Positions 1-10,240 of a stretch of DNA of 64,000 nucleotides are shown here, one piece after another (the stretch's first letter is position 1; the number at the start of each line of letters is the position of its first letter). The position numbers were made by a program, and so were the translations under genes. Below the pieces are notes generated by a model. That model saw only the letters and a program-made list of their open reading frames with translations, did no database searches and was not told where the DNA came from. The DNA comes from Lepidostoma basale (lineage: Eukaryota > Arthropoda > Insecta > Trichoptera > Lepidostomatidae): assembly GCA_022606425.2 (NCBI GenBank), contig JAHDVF020001325.1, positions 1,426,001-1,490,000 of the forward strand, written 5' to 3'.

Positions 1-60
1 GCTTCATCATACTGCCCTGATGAAGCTTGGGTCCAAGCGAAATTAGTTGACATCAACTAT
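1..60 (+). repeat. Edge of a fold-back repeat with hammerhead-like core (FB-0)
   Basis: The window opens inside an inverted repeat: GCTTCATCA at 1-9 pairs with TGATGAAGC at 18-26. On the plus strand the core is CTGATGA (17-23), an extra A, stem II GCTTG/CAAGC (25-29 and 34-38) with a GGTC loop, then GAAA (39-42). The following block (ATTAGTT) is a decayed form of the self-complementary block seen in the other families. The left arm is cut off by the window edge, so the family cannot be defined. Confidence 0.5.
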
Positions 61-127
61 AATTATCGTACATTGGTTAAATACAAAGCGGGTTTTTATT
101 TTATACTATAAGTTCAAGCTCCCCATA

Positions 128-378
128 GCGAAAAGGCGCGCAAGATGGATTGATCGTGTGTTGCGACACGAATGTTTCCTGAATAATGTGTTGGAGAGAA
201 TGGTCAAGGGCTCGATTGGCAAAGGACGACCTCGCCAAGAGTACCTAGACCAGATTTACCGAGATATGAGCTGCACCTCTTATGCGGAGTTAAAAAGAGT
301 TGCCGAGGACCGAGCGGAGTGGAAGGGGAGATGCGTCGCCTTGCTGCAGACCAATCGTTAGATTGAGACCGGAGAAGA
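128..378 (+). mobile_element. LINE 3' fragment, family L-B
   Basis: This is the C-terminal end of a non-LTR retrotransposon ORF, translated from about 121 to the stop at 359. The recognisable run is KRRARWIDRVLRHECFL followed by GRPRQEYLDQIYRDM and ELKRVAEDRAEWK, ending CVALLQTNR. It closes with a GAAGAAG tail at 372-378. The same ending recurs on the minus strand at 9405-9657 and 38639-39157. It is 5'-truncated with no reverse transcriptase domain. The GRPR...DR..W pattern is typical of LINE C-termini in insects; the exact clade is not resolved. Confidence 0.8.
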
Positions 379-1166
379 AGTTTGAATCAGTTTCATTATA
401 CAATATATTATGGGAGTCACGTATTTTGTCTAACTTGGGCATACTCAAATATTGTATATCTAGCAAAGCAAAAATTTCCAAAAGAACAAATTTTCCATTA
501 AAGAGTTATTTTCACCGATATCAAAAATTTTATAAAGTGTTTTATATCACTGTTATGCACTGAATATTCAGTATGTTATTTAGCAAGTTTCGTAACAATT
601 CTGAATATCAAAATTAGACTAGAGTCACTTTTAAAGCGGCGCTTGATGGTGTAAGCACGTTTAAGGGCTGTGGTAAATTACTACGATAATAGTTAAACTC
701 AATGGGGGAGAGAAGCCGTAAAAAGAAGAAAATATATCGTCACATTTTAATGACAGTTCATTCCTCCAAGAGGCGGGCGCATTCCGTTCCACGTTTTTAA
801 CGAAGTAACTCGAATACCCCGAGTAAAAGATAATTAGACAAAGGCTTCTTGTATTACTAATTACAATTACAATTAAATGGCCATCTCAAAATCTCTGTAA
901 CGATCATTACCAACGTCATAAATATAATATTAGAGGGTAACCATGTCTTATAACCAAATTATCATTTAAAAAAATAATACGAGTATATAGACTTTTTGCT
1001 ATAGATTTTTTGAAATTGAAAATGGAAAACATTATTTTTCCAAATTTAAAGTGGAAAAAAGCAAAAATTTCATTTATGAACAATTCGTCATTATAAATTT
1101 TACAGTGTTAAAGCATTTTTTTATTATATTTTCACAAAATATGATATCGGATATGACGAAGTTTTG
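379..1166. other. AT-rich stretch, no feature recognised
   Basis: There is no ORF of substance, no repeat shared with the rest of the window, and no RNA gene signature. It is moderately AT-rich and looks single copy within this window. Confidence 0.5.
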
Positions 1167-1354
1167 TGTTATAAAGGTGATAAAATAGGCAATAATATAA
1201 TATGTGTTATTAAAATAACAAAAAGGCAATAATACAATCAGTGTTAAAAAGTTGATAAAAAGGAAATAATACAATATATGTTATAAATGAGATAAAAAAG
1301 GTAATAATACAATATTTGTTATATAGGTGATAAACAAGGCAATAATACAATATG
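1167..1354. repeat. 38-bp minisatellite, five units
   Basis: Five head-to-tail units begin TGTTA at 1167, 1205, 1242, 1279 and 1317. Each has the pattern TGTTATANAGGTGATAAA followed by a conserved AGGCAATAATACAATATN half. Units are 37-38 bp and diverge mainly in the first half. Minus-strand open frames over this region are a consequence of the repeat and are not genes. Confidence 0.85.
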
Positions 1355-1690
1355 TATTTTGAAGGTGAGAAAATACCAAGCTTTTTTTCCCTTTCGGGTA
1401 CAAAAAAAAAATTTAATACTGAAAATATCACACAATTATAAACAGTCAACCCTGATGCTTCCCAAAGTGGTTGATGCCACACATTGGTTGGCATTAAGAC
1501 AGATCAAAGTGGGTGTTTTTAAACCAATGAAAATTTATTGAGCGTCGTGGATAAACTGCCGCCCTCTTCCCCAATACTCGTAAGGACGCGTTAAAAGTTT
1601 TATTTATACTTAAAATATTATTTCGTATACTCCACTTAAGGGTGCGACATCGGATCACTGCTTATAAAGCTTATAAAGGTGGGCTAAAAC

Positions 1691-1896
1691 TGGGTGGTGG
1701 TCTAGGGGATAGAACGATTGGCTCCTGATCCAGGGGACATGGGTTCGAGCCTGAACACGACCAGATTCTTTCTTCATAATAATGAGCTATTTTCTGCTCA
1801 CATTGAAGATTGTAAAATAAATTCTAATATCATTGATATAAATCCTTGATATTAGTCATTTAAAAAAAAAAATAATAATAATAAAAAAGTAAAAAT
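1691..1896 (+). mobile_element. tRNA-derived SINE, family S2
   Basis: A pol III A box (TGGTCTAGGGG, 1698-1708) and a perfect B box (GGTTCGAGCC, 1742-1751) lie about 33 bp apart, as in a tRNA. The tRNA-like head is followed by a roughly 110-bp unrelated body with no tRNA 3' half, and an A-rich tail at 1861-1896 ending in (AAT)n. The same head and body recur at 38062-38265, which shows a dispersed SINE rather than a tRNA gene. Confidence 0.85.
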
Positions 1897-2387
1897 ATAA
1901 ATTACATTATTGATTACGAGAATAAAACCCGGAGTGAATTTTTTTAGTTACGATGTCGATGAAAAATATTTTCTAATATTAAGCCTGACGTTATCAAATA
2001 TTATACTCCTTTAGCAAGGCAAAACAATTTGATGGCATAAATAGAAAATTTAGCATTTGCTGAAATAAACTATTATAGAACTTAAAAAATATTATTTCTT
2101 AAACGATGACGTTAAACTCTATATTAAATAATTAATGAGATGCAAACGTCTGTTTTCTAGGAGTTTTATTAAAATATATGGAAATGACAAGCTTCGGTTT
2201 TTTAGAGCATTATCAAATGTGGGATTTGACATTTTATTAAAAAAATGATAATGCCTCAGAAATGCATAAAATTTCACAACCATAAATTAAAATGAAACTT
2301 TTAGAAAACAAAACATTTCCTATCGTATTCGAAATAAAAAAATACGATGTTTTCTTCAACATTTATTTATTTTTTTGAATCGATCTT
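1897..2387. repeat. Degenerate FB-1 fold-back copies
   Basis: Two decayed FB-1 fragments lie here. At 1950-2100 only a right half is visible, with TATCAAATATT and AGCAAGGCAAAAC. At 2092-2335 both arms can be traced: AACGTCTGTTTTCTAGGAG and ATGGAAATGAC on the left, with GATAATGCCTCAG and TTTTAGAAAAC on the right. The core GAAAC has mutated in both. Confidence 0.55.
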
Positions 2388-2600
2388 TACATTATTACAG
2401 CGCGAGCCAAATATACGTAAAGGGTATATCATATTGATTTTCGTGAAATGTGATAGGTAGTAAATCTCTCGCTATTTTACTGTCGTGAATTCTGCACCAG
2501 ACCAAAGACAGTGTAACAATCACACTGCCATTGCCGGGAATCGAACCCGGAACCTTCGGGGTGGCAATAAAAGTACTTACCACTCGGCTACGAAGGTCGT
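2388..2600 (-). mobile_element. tRNA-derived SINE, family S1
   Basis: On the minus strand an A box TAGCCGAGTGG (2590-2580) and a B box GGTTCGATTCC (2547-2537) are both consensus. The tRNA head continues into a body shared with 9711-9888 (+) and 32781-32878 (-), containing GTGTGATTGTCAC and CTATCACAT, and ends with ATTTGGCTCGC. The tRNA 3' acceptor strand is absent, so this is a SINE and not a functional tRNA. The copy at 2388-2600 looks full length. Confidence 0.85.
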
Positions 2601-3131
2601 CATAAAATAATATTTTTCTTAATTGTACTATAACATGTTTTAATGACGGAATTACAATTGACTGGTCACAGTATATTCAGAAATTTTCATAACGGAGCAA
2701 AATAGTTTTGAAGTACATAATATGTAATATATTAAACTGGTAGTTTATTAATAATCACAGCTTCAAACATTAAAGTGTTAGGGAGAAGGAGGAACACCAC
2801 ATTATCATGAGCCCTGTTCCCAGTCAAACTAGCTGGATATTAAAGCTACTATCCCCCGCGGGGCCGTTACGGGGTGGGGGTGAAAGAGTAACACGTGAAA
2901 TTGAGTAATTTCCACGAATCAGGAACGAGATCGTGTTCGAGGTGTTTTATGGTCACACTATGCCACCGACGCTTATTCGTTCTACATAATGAAATCGTGT
3001 GCGTGCTTAAATGTGTCAAAGTGTGTGTGTTTTAAATTTACAACGTCAAATAAATATTTTCATTTTGAAAATGGAATAAAATGTTATAATAACATTGTTT
3101 TTGATATATACATGATATTTTATAGAAAACA
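2601..3131. other. Single-copy stretch with a GC-rich patch
   Basis: Most of it is AT-rich. A patch at about 2840-2885 is unusually GC-rich for the window (CCCCCGCGGGGCC and GGGGTGGGGGTG), and 2810-3000 has mixed composition with no long ORF. AATAAA motifs at 3050 and 3075 follow it. It could be a UTR or regulatory segment of a host gene, but nothing in the sequence proves that. Confidence 0.3.
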
Positions 3132-3690
3132 AACTAACTAACTAACTAACTAACCATCACGCCGTCTCCCCGAAGGGGTAGGCAGAAAGAATGGACTGCC
3201 ACACTTTTCTTTCCTGACATATTTCTCTCGCTTCCTCAACATTCATACATCGTGTCATGCACGCGCGTCGATTTCTCTGACTCCTCACATGGCCGACATT
3301 CAATACTTGATTATTTTTATCGTGCCACGTTTTCCTCGGTCTTCCTCTATTTCTGGTTCCATTTACATCATTAACATATAATTTTTTTACCATTCTTTCT
3401 TCATTCATTCTTTTCATATGTCCAAACCATCTTAATGATCCTTTAATTATTTTGTTCATGACACCATCATTCGCTCCACATTCACTTCATATATTTTCAT
3501 TCGACACTCTATTATACACAGAGTATCCACAAATTCGTCTAAGAGATCTCATTTCTACTGCATTTATTCTACATTCATCCTTCTTTTGCCAGTTCCATGC
3601 TTCGCTTCCATACATAAGGGTCGGTAGAAGAACACCATTGTGCACTGCTATGCTAGCTTTTTTGGATAAGTTTTTGTTTGCGATATAAAA
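3132..3690 (-). mobile_element. LINE 3' fragment, family L-A
   Basis: Minus-strand copy with the (GTTA)n tail at 3132-3152. The C-terminal ORF reads from NKIIKGSLRWFGHMKRMNEE through RNRGRPRKTWHD and RACMTRCMNVEEAREICQER to AYPFGETA. Upstream, 3460-3688, the same element continues as decayed frames encoding the MAVHNGVLLPTLMYGSEAW region. It is 5'-truncated and lacks the RT core. It belongs to the subfamily of the copies at 20 kb, 34 kb and 62 kb. Confidence 0.85.
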
Positions 3691-3764
3691 ATATTTTCAT
3701 TATTCGAAACTTATCAGGAAAAATGAAATTAAAAACTTGAAAATAGCATTTTGATTGATTAATT

Positions 3765-4135
3765 TGGAAAAAAACGTCAGTTTTCTAAAAAAAAAATTCC
3801 GGTAATGAATAAGTCTGTTTTCTCGAAGGGTTCTTATGTTTCATGGCATTTTTGCCTTACTAAAGCAATTAGCAAATTTTGATAATGCTTTAGCAAGGCA
3901 AAACAGTTCATTGCCATAAACTAAAATAAAGCATATAAAACTTTTAGAAAACTGCCGTTTTCATTAATATAAATGGTTAATTGTGGAGTTTTAGATACTT
4001 TTTCAATTACAATGAACATTTTATAGGAACGATTACTTTCTCATTGATAAGACATTATCAAATATAGCATTTAATGTGGAGTTTAACATTATTATACAAC
4101 ATCTAAAACCATGGTATTAAACATTCGAATATCAA
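3765..4135. repeat. FB-1 fold-back, diverged
   Basis: Left arm 3775-3880 has TCTGTTTTCTCGAAGG and a run ending GCCTTACTAAAGCAATTAGCAAAT. The right arm 3885-3975 has TTTGATAATGCTTTAGCAAG, GCAAAAC and CTTTTAGAAAACTG. A further partial arm at 4020-4130 contains TAAGACATTATCAAAT. Stem II of the core is still pairable, but GAAAC reads AAAAC. Confidence 0.6.
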
Positions 4136-4267
4136 GAAAAACGGTCAACAACTGCGAAATGATGTGTAACAATTTATAATATTCAAATCGTATATTGGCC
4201 GCTACTTGACTTGAGGTTTTCTAATGAAACCAATATAATTTTTTAAACTTTTAAAGTAAATAGTTAA

Positions 4268-4940
4268 ATATTTCACTGTACATTTACCAAGTACATGGTT
4301 TTAATACCTCCCAACTAACTTTAAGTTAAATTAAAATACATTGAGTTATATAAACTCATGAAAATGCAATAATATTTATTGTATGTTTAATAGATTAATT
4401 CCAATAGAAATGCACGTAAAATACATTTACAGTCTGACCGGCATTTTACCATTTAGTATTATACCTTATTACGAAATTGCATATACTCAGATTCAAATCA
4501 TAAATAACGTAGCTCAAACAAATACTCATGTCACTTATAACCGTGATGTTCATAGTTACAACACAAGACAAGGACAAAATCTACACCCACCTGATACTCG
4601 TACCACAAAGTTTGGTCTTAAGTCTCTGCTGTACCTGGCTTGTAGAGAATATAACAGGCTTCCTGAGAGTATTCGAGGGTCTAATAATGTAGCTAACAGC
4701 CTAAAGCTGTATTACCTCAGGCAGTTTGTGGAAAGTGGTATTTATTAGTATATTAGTGTATCTTGATTTTTATTCTGCTTGTTATAATCTTTTTGTGTTT
4801 GTAATCATTGTGTGTCTGTCATGAATATGTTATATTATAATCATTGTAATTATATTAAAGCCCAAAATGAGTTTTTATAACTCATGGGAAATACATGATT
4901 TGTTATGTATTTTTATATAAAAATAAAAAAATAAAAAAAA
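4268..4940 (+). mobile_element. LINE 3' end, family L-H (YNTRQ type)
   Basis: A 121-residue frame (4383-4748) gives the C-terminus of a non-LTR reverse transcriptase. The recognisable blocks are HSYNTRQGQNLHPP, TTKFGLKSLLYLACREYN and RLPESIRG, the layout that ends many Jockey/CR1-like LINE ORFs. A ~170-bp 3' UTR follows, with ATGAGTTTTTATAACTCATG (a small hairpin) and an A-rich end at 4918-4940. A related 3' end occurs on the minus strand near 49083-49175. The segment ATTTACCAAGTACATG at 4269 recurs at 48451. Confidence 0.75.
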
Positions 4941-5179
4941 ATTAACAACACTGACATGTTTAATCGTGTATGATGGAACACCTGTAAAATATTAAATAAA
5001 TAAAAGTGAAACAAAAACAGTGTTATTAATTCTCTTCCAAATTATTGTATGTTTAGATAAACTCACTTCATGTAAGATGTGATAAATTATGATTTTAAAT
5101 AAAATTAAAATAATAAAGCTGATACATTATTTAAATTGTTATCCCTATTTCAATGCTTTAATTCTCAAGTAGCCACATA

Positions 5180-5410
5180 ATGTTACGTACTCCATCAAAC
5201 TTATCTCATTTACGAATTGGACAAAATACAAGAAATATGTTCCTGGGTAGAATTGAACGATGTAATTACTCTTCAAAATTAAATTTTGTAATAAATAGGT
5301 TTCTTCGTTTGTCAAATATATTTTTTGATCGTGAGCTGGAGATTCACAAGTATCTTAGAGATATTTTCTTAAAAAGCGAAGCATCGTTGATGTGTAAAAC
5401 AGGAATTTAA
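5180..5410 (+). pseudogene. Possible LINE C-terminal remnant, unresolved
   Basis: This is a 76-residue open frame with an RIGQNTRNMFLGRIERCNY block and a basic, hydrophobic C-terminus that resembles the last segment of Jockey-like LINE ORFs. No catalytic motif, partner ORF or tail is present. It could equally be a chance frame in AT-rich DNA. Confidence 0.25.
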
Positions 5411-5517
5411 TCAATTCTTTTTTACTTATTATTGTTATAATATTAAAATACATATTTTTTATTTTCCTGTATACAATCTGTCATTTATATGTTAACTATG
5501 TAAATGTAACTATAAAT

Positions 5518-5714
5518 AGAGGAAGGCCGATTAAAACGTGGCACGATCAAATAAATCAATTATTGAATGTCGGCTACGCGAGGAGTCTGAGAAATCGTCG
5601 TAAATTGAATGAAACGGAGAAAACGAATGTAAAATGAATATGCCAGGAGGAAACTGTGTGGCGGTTCATTCTTTTTGCTTACCCCTTTGGAGAGAAAGTG
5701 TACTGGTTAGTTAG
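5518..5714 (+). mobile_element. LINE 3' fragment, family L-A (short)
   Basis: The last ~200 bp of L-A: RGRPIKTWHDQINQLLNVGY, followed by the decayed RRACM segment and a TTAGTTAG tail at 5706-5713. Frameshifts interrupt the MNVEEA part. Confidence 0.75.
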
Positions 5715-5869
5715 TTTTATAATTATATATTTTTTCGAAATTTTATTCACAAACGAAACATACAGTCACGGCCACACTATAAATTATATGTATTAATTGC
5801 ATTATCATTTTAATTATTTCTTGAGTAATATAATACTAGTAAAACTCCAAACTAAATAATTAATAAGTA

Positions 5870-6150
5870 ATAATAATTTCTAATTTTAAATAATCTAAAT
5901 AAAAAATAATATTTTTTTTTAGAAAACGTCTGTTTTCTAAAAAAAATCTTATATTTAATGGGAATGAAATATTTCACCGTGTTAAGGTATTATCAAACGT
6001 CAAACATTCGATAATATCTAAAAATGAAGAAACATATAATTTCCATAAAAAAATAATAAATCTTACTAGAAAACAGACGTTTTCACTCCTATAGATGTTT
6101 TTATTTGAAATTTAACATCATTGTTTTAGATACAAGAAATAAAGTTTTAT
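5870..6150. repeat. FB-1 fold-back repeat
   Basis: Left arm 5920-6000: AAAACGTCTGTTTTCTA, then ATGGGAATGAAATATTTCAC and GGTATTATCAAA. The right arm 6005-6085 mirrors it with CGATAATATC, ACATATAATTTCCAT and TAGAAAACAGACG. The centre is diverged and the GAAAC core reads AAACA. A further right-arm end lies at 6355-6405. Confidence 0.6.
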
Positions 6151-6405
6151 TTTATTCATCGCTTGAATCGAGCTAGAATAAGTAAACTATAAAATGTATG
6201 TTGCGATAAAATCACAGTGTTTTAAAATATAAACAATTAATAAATTATAAAACAATTATGTTAATTCAGTTTTGATTTGATTATTATAAGTAGGAAAAAA
6301 TCTCTATTTAATCTGTAACTAGTATTGGCTTAATCAAATATCATTCACATACAATATAATAAAACTTCTACAAAACAGAAGTTTTCATTCCAATTAATGA
6401 TTTAT

Positions 6406-7528
6406 CTTTTTTATATCGTGTCTTTTATTTACACTTGATCACGTGATCATTTTTATCTAACTATAACTCTTAGCATTTCGTACATGCTTTAATATCATGC
6501 CGGAAGTGTTTTGCTATACGTGGTGAGAATTTTTTTTCAATTCGAATACATACAAAATGAATAATCGCAATGCATGGAATAACGCAACATTATATAAACA
6601 TATTAAATGGTTTTTCAAATAACACATTTTTTCCAACAATAACTTTCCTCCTCAGTGGGGACACTTTTCGGAAATTGATTGAGAATAATTCATGTTTGAA
6701 GGGACACAAAGGAAAAACAGTATCCTAGTCGGCAGGGCTGAAATTTTCCATAAATATTTAAATGGGAATCCTCGCTCTTAAGAAATAAGGAAATTGAAAG
6801 TCTTAAATCTGGGTAGATTCGGCCGTTATAAAAACGCAATTCGATTTGCCCCAAATTCCCATTTAAATTTATATTTGTTCCGAGTTTACATTTACAACAT
6901 CTGGGAAAATCAGTACATCTGGAAATGAAAAATGAAAAAATAAATTCATAAATATCCTTACATTTTATAAATTCAATAAGTAATTATTCAATTATATTAT
7001 TTATTGTTCGAAATATATAGGAGTGCGTTTGATTAGTAAAAGGTCTTTTTAAATACATTTTGGAAAATTATGCATTTTCACACCACTTTAAGCACTTTTT
7101 TCAAACGTGTTTCGGGGCACAGACACCTTTTCTTTGTGTAAAAATTTCTGCACTGAATTTCTGCCTGTATGGCCCGAAACATGTTTTCAAAAATATATAC
7201 AAATGTAAATCCATAACACAAAGTAATAGTGAATAAAGAAAATAAAAATTGTCCATTAATGGTTTTTAATTTTCGTTGATGTAAAAAAAAGGATATTCAT
7301 TTTGAATAAAGTAGGTATTACAAAATAACAAAAATATTTGAATAAATACAACTACAACATTTTTCACAGACATATTTCACTTTATCGATGAGCAAATTTT
7401 AACAATACAATAATATAGAGTGATCACTTATAAACTAAAAAGGGATGTAGTTACGTATAAAGGTGGAGGTGTAAAATTAAGATTGAGGAGAGTAGAGGGA
7501 TAACGGAAACATTTCGAATATGGGAATC
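6406..7528. other. AT-rich stretch, weak fold-back at 7080-7200
   Basis: The region holds no coding signal. At 7105-7195 two oppositely oriented blocks (GTGTTTCGGGGCACAG and GGCCCGAAACATGT) look like arms of another fold-back family with GAAAC boxes, but a CTGANGA box and a pairable stem II cannot be found. The remainder is unremarkable. Confidence 0.35.
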
Positions 7529-7602
7529 GAATTTAAATTTAATTGGTTATTTATATTAACCAATGTTATTTAATAAATAAATAACCAATTAAATTTAAAT
7601 TC
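7529..7602. repeat. Perfect 25-bp inverted repeat
   Basis: 7529-7553 and 7578-7602 are exact reverse complements (GAATTTAAATTTAATTGG and its mirror, continuing to 25 bp), separated by a 24-base AT-only loop. There are no other copies in the window. Confidence 0.8.
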
Positions 7603-7764
7603 TAAAATATCTAAAGTCAGATTTTTAAAAGTGTAATGAAGTATTATAAAAAAAATTACGAAATGTAGTTACATTTATTCAAATATGAATCTACAATACA
7701 AAGTGAGGGTGAATATAGAAGAACTAACAATATTATATTTCGTAAACGTGTATATCCATTAGGA

Positions 7765-8101
7765 CCAAACAAGTTTTGAGGACTTCCGAAATGAAGACAC
7801 TTGGGATAATAGCAGGCAAGACACTGAGGGATCGCGTGAGAAAAACAAGAATAAGAGAGATATGTGAGGTTGAGGATATACGAGGGAGCAGACAGCGAGA
7901 AAGGAACTGGTAGGGTCATGTTCAAAGAATGGACACCACCAGACTCCCCTATATTGCATTGCATAATCAACCTCATGGGACTCGTCCCCGTGGAAGACTT
8001 CCTAAAAGATGGAAAGACAGCTGGAAATCTACCTCACAAGAGGAGCAACACTCTGGAAAACAGACCACATAGGTCTACAATAAGGAAGAAGAAGAAGAAG
8101 A
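7765..8101 (+). mobile_element. LINE 3' fragment, family L-F
   Basis: Conceptual translation with frameshifts gives TSEMKTLGIIAGKTLRDRVR, then GHVQRMDTTRLPYIALHNQP, RGRLPKRWKDSW and QTT, followed by a (GAA)n tail at 8088-8101. The same ending recurs on the plus strand at 17170, 21060, 25690, 34925 and 42119. It is 5'-truncated, with no RT domain. Confidence 0.75.
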
Positions 8102-8905
8102 TATGTCCGTAGATTTATTAATCGGTTAGCAATAATCTTGGTTTCGGATATTACTACAATCTTACATATATTCGAAAGCCCCTTCGTAGTTTAATAAATT
8201 AACTACATTATTTTCAAAAGAAGAAGAGTTATCAAAAAATATATATCTGTGTATGTTAATAGAGAGTGGCATTTCATCCGCTTTGCCTACATCTCTATAG
8301 ATACGACGTTATGTTTTGTTAGTCAAACATTCTTATAATTATTCAAGCACTTAAGATGTCTCTTAACACTCAACATGTATACGAGGGTTGCTTTTTTATG
8401 AATGTAAAAATTTCAAGTGAATTTTTTGTAAAATATAAAAAATGAAACCCTAAAACCACATTTGCGTGTACAAATACTTATTTTCTACAGTAATTGCGAA
8501 CCTGTTTTAATTTCGGGGCGTACTTGCCCATTTCATTTAATCAAATCTGCAAAATATTTCCTGAAAAAAACAAGACTCTTGAGCTATAAATATGTTGTTT
8601 TTTTATATTCCTGAAAAAGGAGCGTGTCCCCTGTCCTTCACTTTTTTGGGAGAGTACAATTTCGGAGACATATTACATTGTAAACAAGGATATCTTTAGG
8701 AAGAGAAGACAGCTTTTATGTCAAGTATTGTGTGTAAACAATACATAAGGGAGTGTACAGCTGTTGGGTATTTGAAATAATAATGTGATAAAACCGACAC
8801 AAGAGAATAGCCAATTGAAATAGTTATTTTGTGAGAAAATTTGTAATTCAGAACGTATTTTCCACACGCATTACACTTTTTAAGAATTTTCATTATTTTA
8901 AAAAC
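8102..8905. other. AT-rich stretch, nothing recognised
   Basis: No coding frame, repeat or RNA signature was recognised in these 800 bases. Confidence 0.4.
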
Positions 8906-8907
8906 AT

Positions 8908-9350
8908 GATTGTTCTTCTTCTTCTTTCGGTGCCGTGTCAGGTCCCCCAACGTTAGCGATCACTGCAGCAAAGGCATATCTGTCCTGCGTAAATTGGAAC
9001 AGGTTCTGAACTCTTGTTATTCCTGTCCACTCTTTGATTTTCCACAGCCAGGACAGCTGCCTTCTACCAACTCCCCGAAGTCCCTCCACTTTACCTATTA
9101 AAATCAGTCGAAGGAGGTGGTATTTTTCTCCCCTTAGCACATGACCCAAATATGAGACCTTTATAATTTTCACACTCGACAACAGCTCTTTATTGGCTCT
9201 GGCTTTCTGTAGTACGTCTACATTACTAACCCTATCGGTCCACGATCTCGAAGAAGTAGCACCACATAACTGTTCAGGGCAGCAGTTAACAAGGTGGAAA
9301 TAGTCCTGATGATCGCAAAACCTTGGCAGAGGAGACAGCACTTAGAGAAG
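8908..9350 (-). mobile_element. LINE 3' fragment, family L-C
   Basis: A 147-residue minus-strand frame (9341-8898) carries SSRSWTDRVSNVDVLQKAR, KVSYLGHVLRGEKYHLLRLI, GVGRRQLSWLWKIKEWTG and AAVIANVGGPDTAPKEEEEQ. This is the C-terminus of a LINE ORF with a GAA-rich tail (TTCTTCTTCTTTC at 8913-8925 on the plus strand). A second copy is at 19330-19720 (+). The RT domain is missing. Confidence 0.75.
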
Positions 9351-9404
9351 AAGAATAATAACAAAGTACACAAGTGTTTTTAATTATTCTTAAAATGTTT
9401 ATAC

Positions 9405-9657
9405 TTCTTTTTCGGTCTCAATCTAATGATTGGTCTGCAGCAAGGAGCTGCATCTCCTCATCCACTCCACTCGGTCCTCGGCTCTCTTAACTCTCTTCAA
9501 CTCCGCATAAGAGCTGCAGCCCATATCTCGGCAAATCTGGTCTAGGTACTCCTGGCGAGGTCGTCCTCTGCCAATCGATCCTTCGACCATTCCTTCCAAT
9601 ACATCATGCAGGAAACATTCTTGTCGCAACACATGACCAATTCATCTCGCGCGCCTT
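9405..9657 (-). mobile_element. LINE 3' fragment, family L-B
   Basis: Minus-strand copy with MLRQECFLHDVLEGMVEGS, RGRPRQEYLDQICRDMGCSS and a C-terminus SSLLQTNH, close to the copy at 128-378. The GAA-type tail lies at 9405-9416. It is truncated at its 5' end. Confidence 0.8.
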
Positions 9658-9710
9658 CGTTTCTGCTTAATAAATATTATTGACTTAAATGACATATATT
9701 AGAACATAAT

Positions 9711-9888
9711 GACCTTCGTTGCATAGTGGTAAGTGCTCTGACTGTCATACCGAAAATCCCGGGATCGATTAACAGCGATGGCAGTGTGATTGTCACATTG
9801 TATTTGGTCTGATGTAGAATTCATGTGACGATAATATGGCGATAGATAAGCTTCCTATCACATGCCATGAGAATCAATATGTTAGCTA
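9711..9888 (+). mobile_element. tRNA-derived SINE, family S1
   Basis: Plus-strand S1 copy. The head is GACCTTCGTTGCATAGTGG with a decayed B box (GGGATCGATTAA). The body GTGTGATTGTCACATTG continues to CTATCACATGCC and stops at 9888 without the terminal TTTGGCTCGC. It is 3'-truncated compared with 2388-2600. Confidence 0.8.
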
Positions 9889-9924
9889 AAATTAAATTGA
9901 ATACAGTAATTGGTTTCAAACGAT

Positions 9925-10050
9925 GTTGTACACAAAAAAAACATTTGATAATGCTTTAGACAGGCGAAACATGGCATTCATATAAAATATTATAAACCTT
10001 CTAAATACAGATGTCTTCATGATGGTTTATTTCTATTTTTATTTTTTATA
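9925..10050. repeat. FB-1 right-arm fragment
   Basis: The segment from 9948, TTTGATAATGCTTTAGACAG, continues with GCGAAACATGGCATTC, TAAACCTTCTAAATACAG and ATGTCTTCAT. It is one arm of FB-1 with GAAAC intact and stem II weakened. Confidence 0.55.
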
Positions 10051-10075
10051 CACTTTGTATATATAACACTTACAT

Positions 10076-10240
10076 TAAAAAATAAAATAATGTAGACATA
10101 TTTCGGACAAACAGTCCTCCTTCAGTAAAGATACATTAAAAAGATACATTCAGTAAAAATGTATCTTTACTGAAGAAGGACTATTTGTCCGAAACATGTC
10201 TATATAATTATATTTTTCAATACAGATGTTTTCATTTGAA
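10076..10240. repeat. FB-7 fold-back with two hammerhead-like cores
   Basis: Arms 10085-10132 and 10157-10206 are near-perfect reverse complements. The right arm (plus) reads CTGAAGA (10170-10176), A, GGAC, TATTT, GTCC, GAAA (10191-10194), ACATGT, C. The left arm (minus) reads CTGAAGG, A, GGAC, loop, GTCC, GAAA. Stem II is a perfect 4 bp in both arms. The expected stem I pairs only partly. Confidence 0.6.
10170..10199 (+). ncRNA. Hammerhead-like core (FB-7)
   Basis: CTGAAGA, one extra A, a GGAC/GTCC stem II with a 5-base loop, GAAA, then the palindrome ACATGT and C as the putative cleavage base. All catalytic core letters of the hammerhead consensus (CUGANGA and GAAA) are present. Stem I is only 2 bp plus scattered pairs, so activity is doubtful. 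Confidence 0.4.

Noticed and set aside
1074..1494. Minus-strand membrane-protein-like frames
   Set aside because: Phe/Tyr/Ile-rich reads of an AT-rich minisatellite, not a gene.
1690..1770. A second tRNA gene
   Set aside because: Same reason: the head continues into a body with A-rich tail that recurs at 38 kb.
2520..2600. A functional tRNA gene
   Set aside because: A and B boxes are good, but there is no 3' acceptor strand and the same head-plus-body recurs as a dispersed SINE.
7105..7195. Another hammerhead core with GAAAC boxes
   Set aside because: No CTGANGA box at the right distance and the intervening bases do not form stem II.
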